From Stenotrophomonas nitritireducens (GTDB lineage Bacteria > Pseudomonadota > Gammaproteobacteria > Xanthomonadales > Xanthomonadaceae): 64,000 bases of DNA. Below the pieces are notes generated by a model, which worked only from the letters and a program-made list of their open reading frames with translations, was not told the DNA's origin and did no database searches. The stretch lies in assembly GCF_001431425.1 (NCBI RefSeq), contig NZ_LDJG01000008.1, positions 62,001-126,000 of the forward strand, given 5' to 3'. Within the stretch, counting starts at the first letter, position 1; every line of letters begins with the position of its first letter. Position numbers and translations under genes: made by a program. This document shows, in pieces, positions 8,900 to 17,485 of the stretch.

Positions 8900-9876
8900 G
8901 GCGCCACCTTGCCGTCGCGCATGCCGCGCAGTTGCTGCAGGGTACTGCCCAGTTCCGGCAGCGCGATGCGCAGGTCGACCTTGCGCAGTTCCGCCAGCGC
9001 ATGGCGCTGGCTGCGCCGTCGCGGCGAATCCGGCCACAGCCGCAGCAGCCAGCCGTCCACGCGCTGCAGCGCCTGCTGCCAGCCATCGGTGTCGCCGCGC
9101 TCCAGCGCGGCGCGGGCCAGGCTCAATTCGATCTGCAGCGCGTCGCCGGCGGCGATGCGTTCGGAACGGGCCACCAGTACCTGCGGGTCGGCCGGGCGGA
9201 TCTGTACCAGCGGCGAGAGCATCTGCTGCCACCACGATGGCTGCGCGCCGGCCACCTCTGCGCCCTGTTCCGGCAGGGAGTCCAGTGCTTCGACCCACTG
9301 AGTGAGCTGGCCGGCGGTGCGGGCACGGACGCCCGGGCCGAGCGCGTCGACCGCGCTGCGCTCCTGCAGCAGCGCCTGCCGCAGGTTCAGGTAGCCGGGG
9401 CTGTCCATGTTCTCGAGCACGCCGGCGGCCAGCGCATACAGATGGCGGGCGCCGTCCAGGTCGCCGGCATAGGCCAGGCGCTGCTGCGCCTGGCTGAGCA
9501 GCAGCTCGGCCTCTTCGCGGCGCACCGCCTGCGCGCCCTGGCGCGAATGGTCGGCCAGGCGCGCCACGTTCTCCTCCAGCAGCGCGTTGCGCTGGCCCAG
9601 CCCGAGTACTTCGTCGCGCAGGATGCGGTTGGTGGCGGCGACGTCCTGCAGGCCACGAGCGTTGGCGCGCTGGTCGCGGCGCAGCGCCTCCACCGTCTGC
9701 TGCAGCGCCGCCAGCTGCTGGCCGGCGGTGGCGCGGCTGCGCTCGGCCAGGCGTTGCTCCGCCTGCCAGCTCCGCCAGCCGTACCAGGCGGCCGCGGCCA
9801 GCGCGGCGAGCAGCACGATGGCGATGATCCAGCGCGCCATGCGGCGCCGTGGGGAGGGGGAGGAATCGTCATTCAT
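8896..9876 (-). CDS. hemX: HemX family membrane protein
   Basis: A 326-residue single-pass inner-membrane protein of the HemX family, often annotated as uroporphyrinogen-III C-methyltransferase although the SAM-binding methylase domain is absent here. It has a short basic cytoplasmic tail, a helix RWIIAIVLLAALAAAAWY (about residues 14-33), then a long Gln/Glu/Arg-rich coiled coil and a helical periplasmic domain. The ATG at 9876 (MNDDSSPS) is preferred to an upstream ATG at 9930 because the latter adds 18 residues of unlikely composition. It is the middle gene of a hemD-hemX-hemY operon. Confidence 0.88.
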   Translation of the reverse strand: MNDDSSPSPRRRMARWIIAIVLLAALAAAAWYGWRSWQAEQRLAERSRATAGQQLAALQQTVEALRRDQRANARGLQDVAATNRILRDEVLGLGQRNALLEENVARLADHSRQGAQAVRREEAELLLSQAQQRLAYAGDLDGARHLYALAAGVLENMDSPGYLNLRQALLQERSAVDALGPGVRARTAGQLTQWVEALDSLPEQGAEVAGAQPSWWQQMLSPLVQIRPADPQVLVARSERIAAGDALQIELSLARAALERGDTDGWQQALQRVDGWLLRLWPDSPRRRSQRHALAELRKVDLRIALPELGSTLQQLRGMRDGKVAP

Positions 9877-9972
9877 GGGGGTACGGCATCCTTGGCAGGC
9901 CGCCCAGCGGGCGGCGGCGGTGCGCTTCAAGCATCGCCGCGACGCCGCACGGCTGCAAGCCGCCCGGGTGCT

Positions 9973-10764
9973 TCAGGCCGGGGTGGGAAACAGCGCGTCG
10001 CGCGCGGCGGCCGCGAGCTGGCCCGGCAGGGGCCCGGCGGCCACGTACGCATGGGCGAAACCGAGCGTGGTGGCCAGTTGCGCGAGCCGTGCGCTGGCGG
10101 CGACCACCGGCTGCTCCTGCCAGCGTCGGCGCAGGGCGGGCGGCATCTGCGGCAGCACGCGTTCGAGCGCTTCGCCGCTGCTTACCGCCAGTACGGCGGG
10201 GGCATCCAGCGCCTGCAGGCGCGACCACAGCGAGGACGGGACCTGCAGCGGCACGCGTTCGTAGACGTCCACGCGCAGCAGCAGCGCGCCGCGTGCCTGC
10301 ACCTGGGCCGCGATCATGCCGCGGCCACCGGGCGCGGTGACCAGCGCCACCCGCTTCCCTTCCAGCCCGGCCATGGCCGGCAGCGCCAGCAGGCCTTCGC
10401 TGTCCATGCGGGCAGGCGCCTGCACGGCGGCTGCGCCATGCCGCACCAGCGTGCGCGCCGTGCCCTGGCCGACGGCGACAAGGCTGCCGGCCTTCAATTG
10501 CCCGAGCGGCATCAGCCGGGCGGCAGCGCTGGCGGCCGCCGGACTGGTGAAGACCAGCCGGTCGCAGGCCTGCGCCTGCAGCAGCTGGTCGCGGGTCGCG
10601 GCATCGTCGCGGGCCTGCAGGCGCCACGGCGAAACCGCGACCGTGCGCGCGCCATGGCGGGCGGCGGCGCGGCGCAGGCCGTCGTGCTGGCCGGAAGGAC
10701 GCAGGGAAATCAGATACCAGGCCGTGTCGGCCGGCACATGGGCACGGCTGTTCATTCCATGCAT
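9973..10764 (-). CDS. hemD: Uroporphyrinogen-III synthase
   Basis: Closes and inverts ring D of hydroxymethylbilane to give uroporphyrinogen III, the common precursor of haem and sirohaem, in the cytoplasm. The 263-residue product shows the two-lobed HemD pattern: WYLISLRPSGQHDGLRRAAA at the start, DRLVFTSPAAASAA, LVAVGQGTARTL, ALVTAPGGRGM and VAASARLAQLA. The start is either ATG 10764 or ATG 10755; neither has a strong ribosome site. It leads the hemD-hemX-hemY run and diverges from the thioesterase gene 45 bp away. Confidence 0.88.
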   Translation of the reverse strand: MHGMNSRAHVPADTAWYLISLRPSGQHDGLRRAAARHGARTVAVSPWRLQARDDAATRDQLLQAQACDRLVFTSPAAASAAARLMPLGQLKAGSLVAVGQGTARTLVRHGAAAVQAPARMDSEGLLALPAMAGLEGKRVALVTAPGGRGMIAAQVQARGALLLRVDVYERVPLQVPSSLWSRLQALDAPAVLAVSSGEALERVLPQMPPALRRRWQEQPVVAASARLAQLATTLGFAHAYVAAGPLPGQLAAAARDALFPTPA

Positions 10765-10808
10765 TATGCGGGCGCTTTCCGTTTCCTGTTCTCCCGTACG
10801 GCTCCCCC

Positions 10809-11267
10809 ATGTCCGATACATCCGATCACGACGCCCTGCTGCGAAGGCTGCAGGCCACCCTCGATGCGATGCCGCCGGTTGCGGCGATGGGCATCCGCAT
10901 CGCCGGCTACGCCGATGGCGCGCTGCGCCTGCAGGCGCCGCTGGCCACCAACGTCAACGACAAGGGCAATGCCTTCGGCGGCAGCCTGGCCTCGGTGATG
11001 ACCCTGGCCGGCTGGGCGCTGGTGAGCCTGCGCCTGTCGCTGGCCGGGCACGGCGCCGAGGTCTACGTCGCCGACAGCAGCATCCGTTACCGGGCGCCGG
11101 TCTATGGCGACCTGGACGCCACCGCGCGCGCGGCCCCCGACGAGGACTGGGGCGCCTTCCTGGCCCTGTTCGACAAGCGCGGCCGTGCGCGCATCGCCGT
11201 GCGCGCGCAGATCGAGGGCGGCGCCGCGGAACTGGAAGGGCGCTTCGTGGCCCTGGCCAAGGGGTAG
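10809..11267 (+). CDS. Hotdog-fold thioesterase (YiiD C-terminal type)
   Basis: A 152-residue single hotdog domain of the putative thioesterase family related to the C-terminal half of YiiD. The signature NVNDKGNAFGGSLASV places the conserved Asn-Asp and Gly-Gly segment on the substrate helix, and VYVADSSIRYRAPV lies on the following strands. It probably hydrolyses an acyl-CoA or acyl-ACP; the substrate is not evident. ATG 10809 is the first in frame and lies 44 bases from hemD, which runs the other way, so the two share a promoter region. Confidence 0.82.
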   Translation: MSDTSDHDALLRRLQATLDAMPPVAAMGIRIAGYADGALRLQAPLATNVNDKGNAFGGSLASVMTLAGWALVSLRLSLAGHGAEVYVADSSIRYRAPVYGDLDATARAAPDEDWGAFLALFDKRGRARIAVRAQIEGGAAELEGRFVALAKG

Positions 11268-11292
11268 GATGGCGCGGTTCCGGGGAGACACC

Positions 11293-11721
11293 ATGCAACG
11301 ACGACTCATCCAGTCCGCCATCGCCGTGCTGCTGGGCGTGACCATGGCCGCCCAGGCCGCCGGCCCCAGCCGCAGCCAGCGCAACAAGCTCACCCAGACC
11401 CAGGACGCCTACGTGGCGGCGGTGCGCTGGAGCGACTTCGAGGCCGCCGAGGGATTCATCGACCCGGAATACTGGAGGGCGCATCCGCTGACCGACCTGC
11501 AGCGCGAACGCTATAAACAGGTGCAGGTATCCAATTACCGCGAACGCTCCAGCGGCATGGCGGCAGATGGCGCCGTTGAGCGCCGGGTCGAGATGGGCGT
11601 GATCAACCGCAACACCCTGGCCGAACGCACCGTGATGGTGACCGAACGCTGGCGCTGGGACCCCGACGCCAAGCGCTGGTGGCAGGCGCAGGGGCTGCCG
11701 GACCTGTGGCAGGGCCAATAG
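11293..11721 (+). CDS. Small secreted hypothetical protein
   Basis: A 142-residue protein with a signal peptide cut near MAAQAAG. The ATG at 11293 follows GGGGAGA at a good distance and opens the signal; the open frame back to 11104 is a shadow of the thioesterase gene. The mature part is rich in Arg and aromatic residues (RYKQVQVSNYRERSS, VTERWRWDPDAKRWWQ) and looks like a compact alpha-beta fold of NTF2 size, but I do not recognise a family. It lies 25 bases after the thioesterase and may be co-transcribed. Confidence 0.72.
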   Translation: MQRRLIQSAIAVLLGVTMAAQAAGPSRSQRNKLTQTQDAYVAAVRWSDFEAAEGFIDPEYWRAHPLTDLQRERYKQVQVSNYRERSSGMAADGAVERRVEMGVINRNTLAERTVMVTERWRWDPDAKRWWQAQGLPDLWQGQ

Positions 11722-11788
11722 GCGGGGCTGGCCGTCCCGTGGCCGGCTTGTGCGACAATCGCCGCCCGCTTGTCTGACCGTGACCCGA

Positions 11789-12232
11789 GTGAATTACGAA
11801 GAGCTGCTGGCCTTCGCTGGCCGAAACCCGATGCTGTCGCTGGCCTTCGCCGGCCTGACCATCGCCATCATCGTCACCGAGATCGCACGGCTGTTCCGCG
11901 GCTACAAATCGATCAAGCCGGCCGAACTGACCCGCCTGATCAATGCCGGCGACGCGGTGGTGATCGACCTGTCGGCGGGCAGCGACTTCGAGAAGGGCCA
12001 CATCACCGGCAGCCGCAACGTGCAGCCGGCCCAGCTGACCCCGACGCACAAGCTGCTGGCCTCGGCCAGGCAGTCCCCGGTGGTGCTGGTGTGCCGTACC
12101 GGCACCGGCACGGCCTCATCCAATGCCGCCAAGGCGCTGAAGAAAGCCGGTTTCGAGCAGGTATCCGTGCTCGATGGCGGCATCGCGGCCTGGCAGGCGG
12201 CGGACCTGCCGCTGGTCAAGGGCCGCGGCTGA
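11789..12232 (+). CDS. Membrane-anchored rhodanese-like protein
   Basis: Single rhodanese domain behind one N-terminal helix (MLSLAFAGLTIAIIV), so the domain should sit at the membrane. The active-site loop is CRTGTGTASSNAA with the catalytic Cys after VVLV, which fits sulfurtransferase activity. The start is set at GTG 11789 (VNYEELLAFAG); GTG 11780 three codons upstream and 11750 are also possible. It directly precedes secB, the same neighbourhood in which other gamma-proteobacteria carry a rhodanese (YibN) before the grxC-secB-gpsA genes. The physiological sulfur donor is unknown. Confidence 0.85.
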   Translation: MNYEELLAFAGRNPMLSLAFAGLTIAIIVTEIARLFRGYKSIKPAELTRLINAGDAVVIDLSAGSDFEKGHITGSRNVQPAQLTPTHKLLASARQSPVVLVCRTGTGTASSNAAKALKKAGFEQVSVLDGGIAAWQAADLPLVKGRG

Positions 12233-12336
12233 GCCTTCATTTGACGTTAAGCCCTTGTGCGGGGCCGCTGCCGCCCCCATCGCAGGTCTTGTAACAATCC
12301 CATTCAACGAACGAACCGTTCTGGAGTCACAGAGAA

Positions 12337-12849
12337 ATGTCCGAAGAGAACAACAACGCCGTTCCGGCCGAAGCCAACAACGGCCCGGCGTTCACCGTCG
12401 AGAAGATCTACGTCAAGGACGTTTCCTTCGAATCCCCGAACTCGCCGACCATTTTCAGCGAGAACGTGCAGCCGGACCTGCAGCTGAACCTGAACCAGAA
12501 GGTGCAGCGCCTGTCCGACGAAGCCTTCGAAGTGGTGCTGGGCGTGACCCTGACCTGCAAGGCCGGCGACAAGACCGCCTACGTGGCTGAAGTCGAGCAG
12601 GCGGGCGTGTTCGGCCTGATCGGCCTGGAGCCGCAGGCGATCGACGTGCTGCTCGGCACCCATTGCCCGAACATCCTGTTCCCGTACGTGCGTTCGATGG
12701 TCAGCGACCTGATCCAGGCCGGCGGCTTCCCGCCGTTCTACCTGCAGCCGATCAACTTCGAAGGCCTGTACGCCGAAACCCTGCGCCAGCGCCAGCAGCA
12801 GGCCGATGGCACTTCGCTGGCCGACTCCGAGCCGGCCGGCAACGCCTGA
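12337..12849 (+). CDS. secB: Protein-export chaperone SecB
   Basis: Cytoplasmic tetrameric chaperone that holds precursor proteins unfolded and passes them to SecA. The 170 residues match SecB over its length: [19 protein letters not shown], the QPDLQLNLN strand, the EVVLGVTLT strand, AGVFGLIGL and the hallmark [10 protein letters not shown]...[13 protein letters not shown]. The N- and C-terminal tails are Asn/Ala-rich and variable, as usual. It is followed 19 bases later by gpsA, so the two are an operon. Confidence 0.97.
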   Translation: MSEENNNAVPAEANNGPAFTVEKIYVKDVSFESPNSPTIFSENVQPDLQLNLNQKVQRLSDEAFEVVLGVTLTCKAGDKTAYVAEVEQAGVFGLIGLEPQAIDVLLGTHCPNILFPYVRSMVSDLIQAGGFPPFYLQPINFEGLYAETLRQRQQQADGTSLADSEPAGNA

Positions 12850-12868
12850 CCGGCGTCCATCCCTGCGG

Positions 12869-13897
12869 ATGAGTACCAACGACGCGGAAAAGATCGCCGT
12901 CCTCGGCGCGGGCTCCTGGGGCACCGCGCTGGCCAGCCTGCTGGCCCGGCATGGTCACCCGACCGTGCTGTGGGGGCGCGACGCGAATGTGGTCGAGGCG
13001 ATCGACCGTCGTCACGAGAATCCCCGGTACCTGCCGGGGATTGCGCTGCCCGACTTCCTGCGCGCCAGCACCGATCTGGCCGGTACCGTCGCCGGTGCCC
13101 GCTGGATCCTGGTGGTGGTGCCGTCGCACGCCTTCGGCGAGACCGTGCGCGCGCTGGCGCCGCTGCTGCCGGCCGGTGCCGGCGTGGCCTGGGCGACCAA
13201 GGGCTTCGAGCCGGGTTCCGGCCGCTTCCTGCATGAAGTCGCGCGCGACGTGCTGGGCCCGGACGTGCCGCTGGCAGTGGTCACCGGCCCGTCCTTCGCC
13301 AAGGAAGTGACCCTGGGCCTGCCCACGGCGATCACCGTGCACGGCGACGATGCCGCGTTCACCCAGCAGGTCGCCGACGCCATGCACGGCCCGGCGTTCC
13401 GCGCCTATACCGGCGACGACATGGTCGGCGCCGAGCTGGGCGGGGCGATGAAGAACGTGCTGGCGGTGGCCACCGGCGTGGCCGATGGCATGCAGCTGGG
13501 CCTGAACGCCCGCGCCGGCCTGATCACCCGGGGCCTCAACGAGATGCTGAGGCTGGCCGCGGCCATCGGCGGCAGGCCCGAGACCCTGATGGGCCTGGCC
13601 GGGCTGGGCGACCTGGTGCTCACCAGCACCGGCGACCTGTCGCGCAACCGGCGGCTGGGCCTGGCGCTGGGGCGTGGGCAGAGCCTGCCGGAAGCGGTGA
13701 AGGAGATCGGCCAGGTGGTCGAGTCGGTGCAGACCGCCGACGAGGTCATGCGCCAGGCCGGCCGTCATGGCATCGACCTGCCGATTTCCAAGGCGGTGCA
13801 GTCGGTGCTGCACGGCGAACTGAGTCCTTCCGATGGCCTGAAGCAGCTGCTGGCCCGCGAACAGAAGCCGGAATATCCGGAGACGCTGTTCAAGTAG
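12869..13897 (+). CDS. gpsA: Glycerol-3-phosphate dehydrogenase (NAD(P)+)
   Basis: Reduces dihydroxyacetone phosphate to sn-glycerol-3-phosphate for phospholipid synthesis. The 342-residue enzyme has the Rossmann motif [11 protein letters not shown] at its start, [23 protein letters not shown], the catalytic Lys segment [16 protein letters not shown], and [11 protein letters not shown] with the substrate-binding [13 protein letters not shown] 12869 lies 19 bases after the secB stop. A strong hairpin terminator follows, ending the secB-gpsA unit. Confidence 0.96.
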   Translation: MSTNDAEKIAVLGAGSWGTALASLLARHGHPTVLWGRDANVVEAIDRRHENPRYLPGIALPDFLRASTDLAGTVAGARWILVVVPSHAFGETVRALAPLLPAGAGVAWATKGFEPGSGRFLHEVARDVLGPDVPLAVVTGPSFAKEVTLGLPTAITVHGDDAAFTQQVADAMHGPAFRAYTGDDMVGAELGGAMKNVLAVATGVADGMQLGLNARAGLITRGLNEMLRLAAAIGGRPETLMGLAGLGDLVLTSTGDLSRNRRLGLALGRGQSLPEAVKEIGQVVESVQTADEVMRQAGRHGIDLPISKAVQSVLHGELSPSDGLKQLLAREQKPEYPETLFK

Positions 13898-13916
13898 GAA
13901 TCGGCGAAGAAGAAAG

Positions 13917-13944
13917 AAAAAGCCCGGCGATGCCGGGCTTTTTC
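13917..13944 (+). terminator. Terminator after gpsA
   Basis: AGCCCGGC and GCCGGGCT pair around GAT, with A-run on the left and five T on the right, 20 bases after the gpsA stop. Confidence 0.85.
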
Positions 13945-14011
13945 GTTGGCGACTGCATTGCACGGGCGCCGGTTCCCGTGGCGGTCGCCTTCAGCTCGTC
14001 TGGATCCTGCA

Positions 14012-14036
14012 AAGTGGGGCAGCGCCCCGCTGGGGT
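14012..14036. repeat. REP-like palindrome
   Basis: GGGGCAGCGCCCCGCTGGGG resembles the GTAG-type REP cores seen at 37772-38122 and 46919. It stands alone between two convergent genes and its GTAG head is altered. Confidence 0.45.
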
Positions 14037-14118
14037 CTTCCCTGCTACAGCCCGCTGGACAATGCCAGGCCTGGCAGAACATCCCGCCCCGGCAGAAAAC
14101 GGCCGCCCTGGGGCACCA

Positions 14119-14152
14119 CAAAAAAAGAGCCCGGTCGGGGAGGACCGGGCTC
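14119..14152 (-). terminator. Terminator of the Ax21-family gene
   Basis: GAGCCCGGTC pairs with GACCGGGCTC around GGGGAG; on the minus strand it is followed by a run of seven T. Confidence 0.85.
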
Positions 14153-14202
14153 CGGGGCGCGGGGGAGAGAGAGCACGCGCCTTGAAACGATGTACTGCCG
14201 GC

Positions 14203-14775
14203 TTACCAGGTGAAACGCGGGCCGACGAACCATTCCTTGTCGCCACCCTTGCCCAGCTTCACTTCGCCGCTCACGCCCCAGTTGGCGTTGAACTTGGCGG
14301 CAGCGCCGACGCGGCCATAGAACTCGCCGTCCGGGTTGTGGCCGGCCTTCTTGTTGTAGTCCTCGTAGCCGGCCAGCGCGTAGCCTTCGATCATCGGGGT
14401 GAAGGCGGTACGCACGCCGACCTCGGCGCTGTAGCCGTTGAGGGTCGGGGCATGCTGCAGGTCGAAGCGCTGGTAGGCCACGCGGGCCAGCAGGTCGGTG
14501 TTCGGGGCGACGCCGTAGTTGTAGCCCACGCCCAGGCGCCACTGGTCGACGTCGTTCTTGAAGGTGTCGGTCTCCTGGGTGCTGTAGTCACCGAAGACAT
14601 GGAAATTCGGATGCACGGCCACCGAACCCTTCACCTTCCAGCCATCGGCGTCGCCGCCCTTGGCATCGGTGTTCACGTAACCACCTTCCACGTAGTTGTA
14701 GGACAGGCCATCGGTCGCCGAAGCAGCGAACGGCAGGGCGGCCAGCAGGCCCAGAGCGATCAGGGAAGTCTTCAT
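14203..14775 (-). CDS. Ax21-family outer-membrane beta-barrel protein
   Basis: A 190-residue outer-membrane protein of the Ax21 family found in Xanthomonas and Stenotrophomonas. It has a signal peptide (MKTSLIALGLLAALPFAASA) and then alternating amphipathic strands typical of a small porin-like barrel, ending in the outer-membrane signature PRFTW with a terminal aromatic residue. Only two Cys-free loops vary. Ax21 was once proposed as a secreted quorum or immune elicitor; that claim was withdrawn, and a structural or adhesion role is more likely. It has its own AT-rich upstream region and terminator. Confidence 0.88.
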   Translation of the reverse strand: MKTSLIALGLLAALPFAASATDGLSYNYVEGGYVNTDAKGGDADGWKVKGSVAVHPNFHVFGDYSTQETDTFKNDVDQWRLGVGYNYGVAPNTDLLARVAYQRFDLQHAPTLNGYSAEVGVRTAFTPMIEGYALAGYEDYNKKAGHNPDGEFYGRVGAAAKFNANWGVSGEVKLGKGGDKEWFVGPRFTW

Positions 14776-15116
14776 TACGGATTACCTTTTTATTTTGGTT
14801 TGATCGACTTGGCGGTAATGGCTTGCCGGTCGACAGGTGTGAATTATCCGTTAGCCAACGGAATCGGCCCTGAATATCAAACTGACCAGTACATAAATTA
14901 GCCGGTGTCGACGGGAACTTGTGCCGCCGCGGTGGAACACGGCCTGGCGCCGATCCAGCCGCCGCTTCCGTCGGGTTGTGTGGCGGATCCGGGCTGCATC
15001 GGGAACGCAGCGCGCCCGGGCCGCATCAGACAGGACAGGAGCGTAGGAATGGGCGGTTCGAGCTCGCATTCCCCTCCTGGAGGCTGCTTTCCCACGTCAC
15101 CCACCGGAGCCGTCCA
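14776..15116. other. Intergenic region upstream of two divergent genes
   Basis: No gene is seen in these 341 bases. The part next to the Ax21-like gene is clearly richer in A and T than the surroundings, as expected for its promoter and 5' leader. The part nearer 15117 is GC-rich and shows no clear box. Confidence 0.5.
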
Positions 15117-15455
15117 ATGCTTGCCTATGCCCTGATCGTCTTCGCGGTCGCCGCCATCGGCGGCCTGGTCCTCGCCGCGCATGTCCTGCGCGGGAAGTTC
15201 GCGCCCTGGGCGCTGTCCCTGCTGCATGCGGTGCTGGGCGCCACCGGGCTTGTCCTGCTTGTCGTGCTGATGGTCCAGGGCGCCGCTTCCCGACCGGTCA
15301 TGACCGGCCTGGCGGTATTGCTGCTCGCCGCGCTTGGCGGGTTCTTCCTCGCTTCGTTCCATCTGCGCCGGAAGCTGCCGCCCAAGGCGGTGGTGGCGAT
15401 CCACGCCGGCGTCGCCGTCGCCGGCTTCCTGGTGCTGCTCAGCCAGGTGCTCTGA
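15117..15455 (+). CDS. Small integral membrane protein
   Basis: A 112-residue inner-membrane protein with four predicted hydrophobic helices (YALIVFAVAAIGGLVLAAHV first) and short basic loops (RRKLPPK). ATG 15117 is chosen because GGAG lies 7 bases upstream; the longer frame from 14919 is non-coding in composition. It is followed after 4 bases by another membrane gene, so the two form a pair. No family with a known activity is recognised. Confidence 0.72.
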   Translation: MLAYALIVFAVAAIGGLVLAAHVLRGKFAPWALSLLHAVLGATGLVLLVVLMVQGAASRPVMTGLAVLLLAALGGFFLASFHLRRKLPPKAVVAIHAGVAVAGFLVLLSQVL

Positions 15456-15459
15456 CGCC

Positions 15460-15876
15460 ATGCGCCATCCCCTGCATCCGGCGATAGTGCATTTCCCGGT
15501 GGCCTGCTGGTTGCTGGCCGTGGCGGCCGATGTTGCCGGCCTGTGGCTCGGGGAAAGCGCGTGGCGATGGTCCAGCGGCCTGCTCGTCGTTGGCTGCGCC
15601 ATGGCGCTGCCGGCGATGCTGGCTGGCCTGCTGGAGCTGCGGCAGGTGCCCGAAGGCGCGCCCATGCGCGACGCCTATGCGCACATGACCGCCATGTTGA
15701 TGGCGTTCGTCCTGTTCGCGGCGCGCCTGCTGCTGTGGCAGGAACAGGGTCATCCCCTGCCGCCGGGCCTGCCCGCCGTGCTGCTGGACGTCGCAGGCGC
15801 CGCCGCACTGGTGACCGGCGGATGGTTTGGCGGACGATTGGTGTACGGCCACGGCGTCGGTCGCGGACAGCCTTGA
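15460..15876 (+). CDS. DUF2231-like membrane protein
   Basis: A 138-residue inner-membrane protein that starts RHPLHPAIVHFPVACWLLA. The HP...HFP pattern in the first helix is the hallmark of DUF2231 proteins, where His residues may bind haem or metal. Four helices are predicted. It starts four bases after the preceding membrane gene and is followed 53 bases later by the sigma-factor gene. The function is unknown. Confidence 0.78.
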   Translation: MRHPLHPAIVHFPVACWLLAVAADVAGLWLGESAWRWSSGLLVVGCAMALPAMLAGLLELRQVPEGAPMRDAYAHMTAMLMAFVLFAARLLLWQEQGHPLPPGLPAVLLDVAGAAALVTGGWFGGRLVYGHGVGRGQP

Positions 15877-15929
15877 GCCGGCGCGACGACAACGTTTCAT
15901 CCGATCAAGCATGACTCCCTGTCCTGGAG

Positions 15930-16676
15930 ATGCACATCAACACCTTGTCCGCCACGCATGAATCGCTGCAGGCCCCGGGCATGCCGGAACCATCCGAGGC
16001 CGAGCTGACAGCACGCGCAATCTCAGGCGACGGCCGTGCCTTCGAAGTCCTGATGCGCCGGCACAACCGGCTGTTGTTCCGAACCGCGCGGAGCATCGTC
16101 AACGATGACGCGGAGGCCGAGGATGTCGTCCAGGACGCCTACCTGCACGCCTGGAGGGCGTTGCGCGACTACCGGACGGAGAGCCGCCTTTCGACCTGGC
16201 TGGTGCGCATCGCCATCAACGGGGCGCTGGGCCGCCTGCGCCGTAAAAGCGCGCAGGTCATTCCGCTGGAAACCGCCATGGCCGACCACGATTCCGACAT
16301 CCAGTCCCGGCTTGCCGATGCGCCCGAACGCGGCCCGGAGCCGTCGGTGATGCGCGAGCAGATGCGCAGGCTGATGGAGGCGCGGATCGACCGGCTTCCG
16401 GAAGCGTTCCGCCTCGTGTTCGTGCTGCGCGCGGTCGAGGAAATGAGCGTGGAGGAAACCGCGCAGGCGCTGCGGATACCGGAGGCGACCGTCAGGACGC
16501 GCTTCTTCCGGGCACGCAGCCTGCTGCGCGAGAGCCTGGCCCGCGAAGTGGATACCGCACTCACCGACGCTTTCGGCTTCGACGGCGCGCGATGCGACCG
16601 CATCGTCGGGCGGGTGCTGGCCAAGGGCCTGGAGGAAGGATGGGTGCTCCCGGCGCCATCCTCGATGCCGGACTGA
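15930..16676 (+). CDS. ECF-type RNA polymerase sigma factor
   Basis: Directs RNA polymerase to a small set of promoters. The 248-residue protein has region 2 (FRTARSIVNDDAEAEDVVQD and AYLHAWRALRDYR) and region 4 (LPEAFRLVFVLRAVEEMSVE then TAQALRIPEATVRTRFFRAR, a helix-turn-helix). A C-terminal extension of about 45 residues after region 4 is longer than usual for ECF factors. No anti-sigma gene is adjacent; the genes upstream are small membrane proteins and the one downstream is H-NS-like. Whether one of the upstream membrane proteins controls it is only a guess. Confidence 0.9.
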   Translation: MHINTLSATHESLQAPGMPEPSEAELTARAISGDGRAFEVLMRRHNRLLFRTARSIVNDDAEAEDVVQDAYLHAWRALRDYRTESRLSTWLVRIAINGALGRLRRKSAQVIPLETAMADHDSDIQSRLADAPERGPEPSVMREQMRRLMEARIDRLPEAFRLVFVLRAVEEMSVEETAQALRIPEATVRTRFFRARSLLRESLAREVDTALTDAFGFDGARCDRIVGRVLAKGLEEGWVLPAPSSMPD

Positions 16677-16753
16677 GTGGCCGCCCCCGCTACTTCACGT
16701 CGCCGCTGAAATCATGTCTTGACACCTGTGCGCCCCAAACTGAGGCTAGCGGC

Positions 16754-17173
16754 ATGCACATCGACCTTACCGCCCTGAATCTCCGCGAGCTGGACATCCT
16801 GATCCGGGCCGCCAAGGACAGGCACAAGACGCTCACCGGGCGCGCGCCGGCGGAAAAGGTCAGGCGCATGCTGGCCACCGAAGCGCGGCGCGCCGGCTAT
16901 GCGATCGAGGAAATCTTCGGGCCGGATGCCGATGCGGCGCGGCCGGAGCCGAAAACCCGCGGCAGGCGCAAGCGCGCCAAGGTCGAGCCGAAGTACCGCG
17001 ATCCCGACAACCGCCGCAACACGTGGACCGGCCGTGGCCGGATGCCGCGCTGGCTTGCGGCGAAGACGAAACATGGACGGAGCGTGGCCGACTTCCTGAT
17101 TCCGGGCGTGGCCAGGCTCACGCCGAAAACCCAGGCGGTCACCGGCCAACGCCGGCTGGTCAAACAGGGCTGA
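16754..17173 (+). CDS. H-NS-like nucleoid protein
   Basis: A 139-residue DNA-binding protein of the H-NS histone family. The N-terminal half is a helical oligomerisation segment (LNLRELDILIRAAKDR), the linker is strongly basic (KTRGRRKRAKVEPK), and the C-terminal domain has the family pattern YRDPDNRRNTWTGRGRMPRW, where WTGRGRMPRW is the AT-hook-like minor-groove binder. A basic tail of about 40 residues follows. It probably silences AT-rich or foreign DNA. ATG 16754 begins the conserved helix. Confidence 0.85.
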   Translation: MHIDLTALNLRELDILIRAAKDRHKTLTGRAPAEKVRRMLATEARRAGYAIEEIFGPDADAARPEPKTRGRRKRAKVEPKYRDPDNRRNTWTGRGRMPRWLAAKTKHGRSVADFLIPGVARLTPKTQAVTGQRRLVKQG

Positions 17174-17485
17174 GTCGTTCGCCGAACCGCGTCGGCGTGG
17201 TGGCCGCCACGTCGCCGTTGCATCGGGAGAAATAGAAATCCGGCGGCGCGGTGACGATTGCCGCCACGCGGAAGGCACGTATCCACGCGCGGCGGATCGG
17301 CCGGTTTCACGCCCGCGTGCACACCGATTCACGACTGCATGACGAAACCGATGGGACCGTTGGGGCTCCGCTTCGGGAGTGCTCCGTGTCGCTGCGCATC
17401 CATCGCCCGCCATCTGCCCATCCATGCTTGGAGGCCCCGCAGGAACAAGCCGGCAGGGCGGCGCGGTGGCGGGAACGGAGGCGAA
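17174..17485. other. Gene-free stretch before the glycosylase gene
   Basis: Open frames here are short or lack coding character. No repeat, RNA gene or clear hairpin terminator was seen. The last bases carry the GGAGGCGAA ribosome site of the next gene. Confidence 0.4.

Noticed and set aside
14203..14775. Ax21 as a quorum or immune signal
   Set aside because: That role was withdrawn in the literature; only the outer-membrane barrel assignment is kept.
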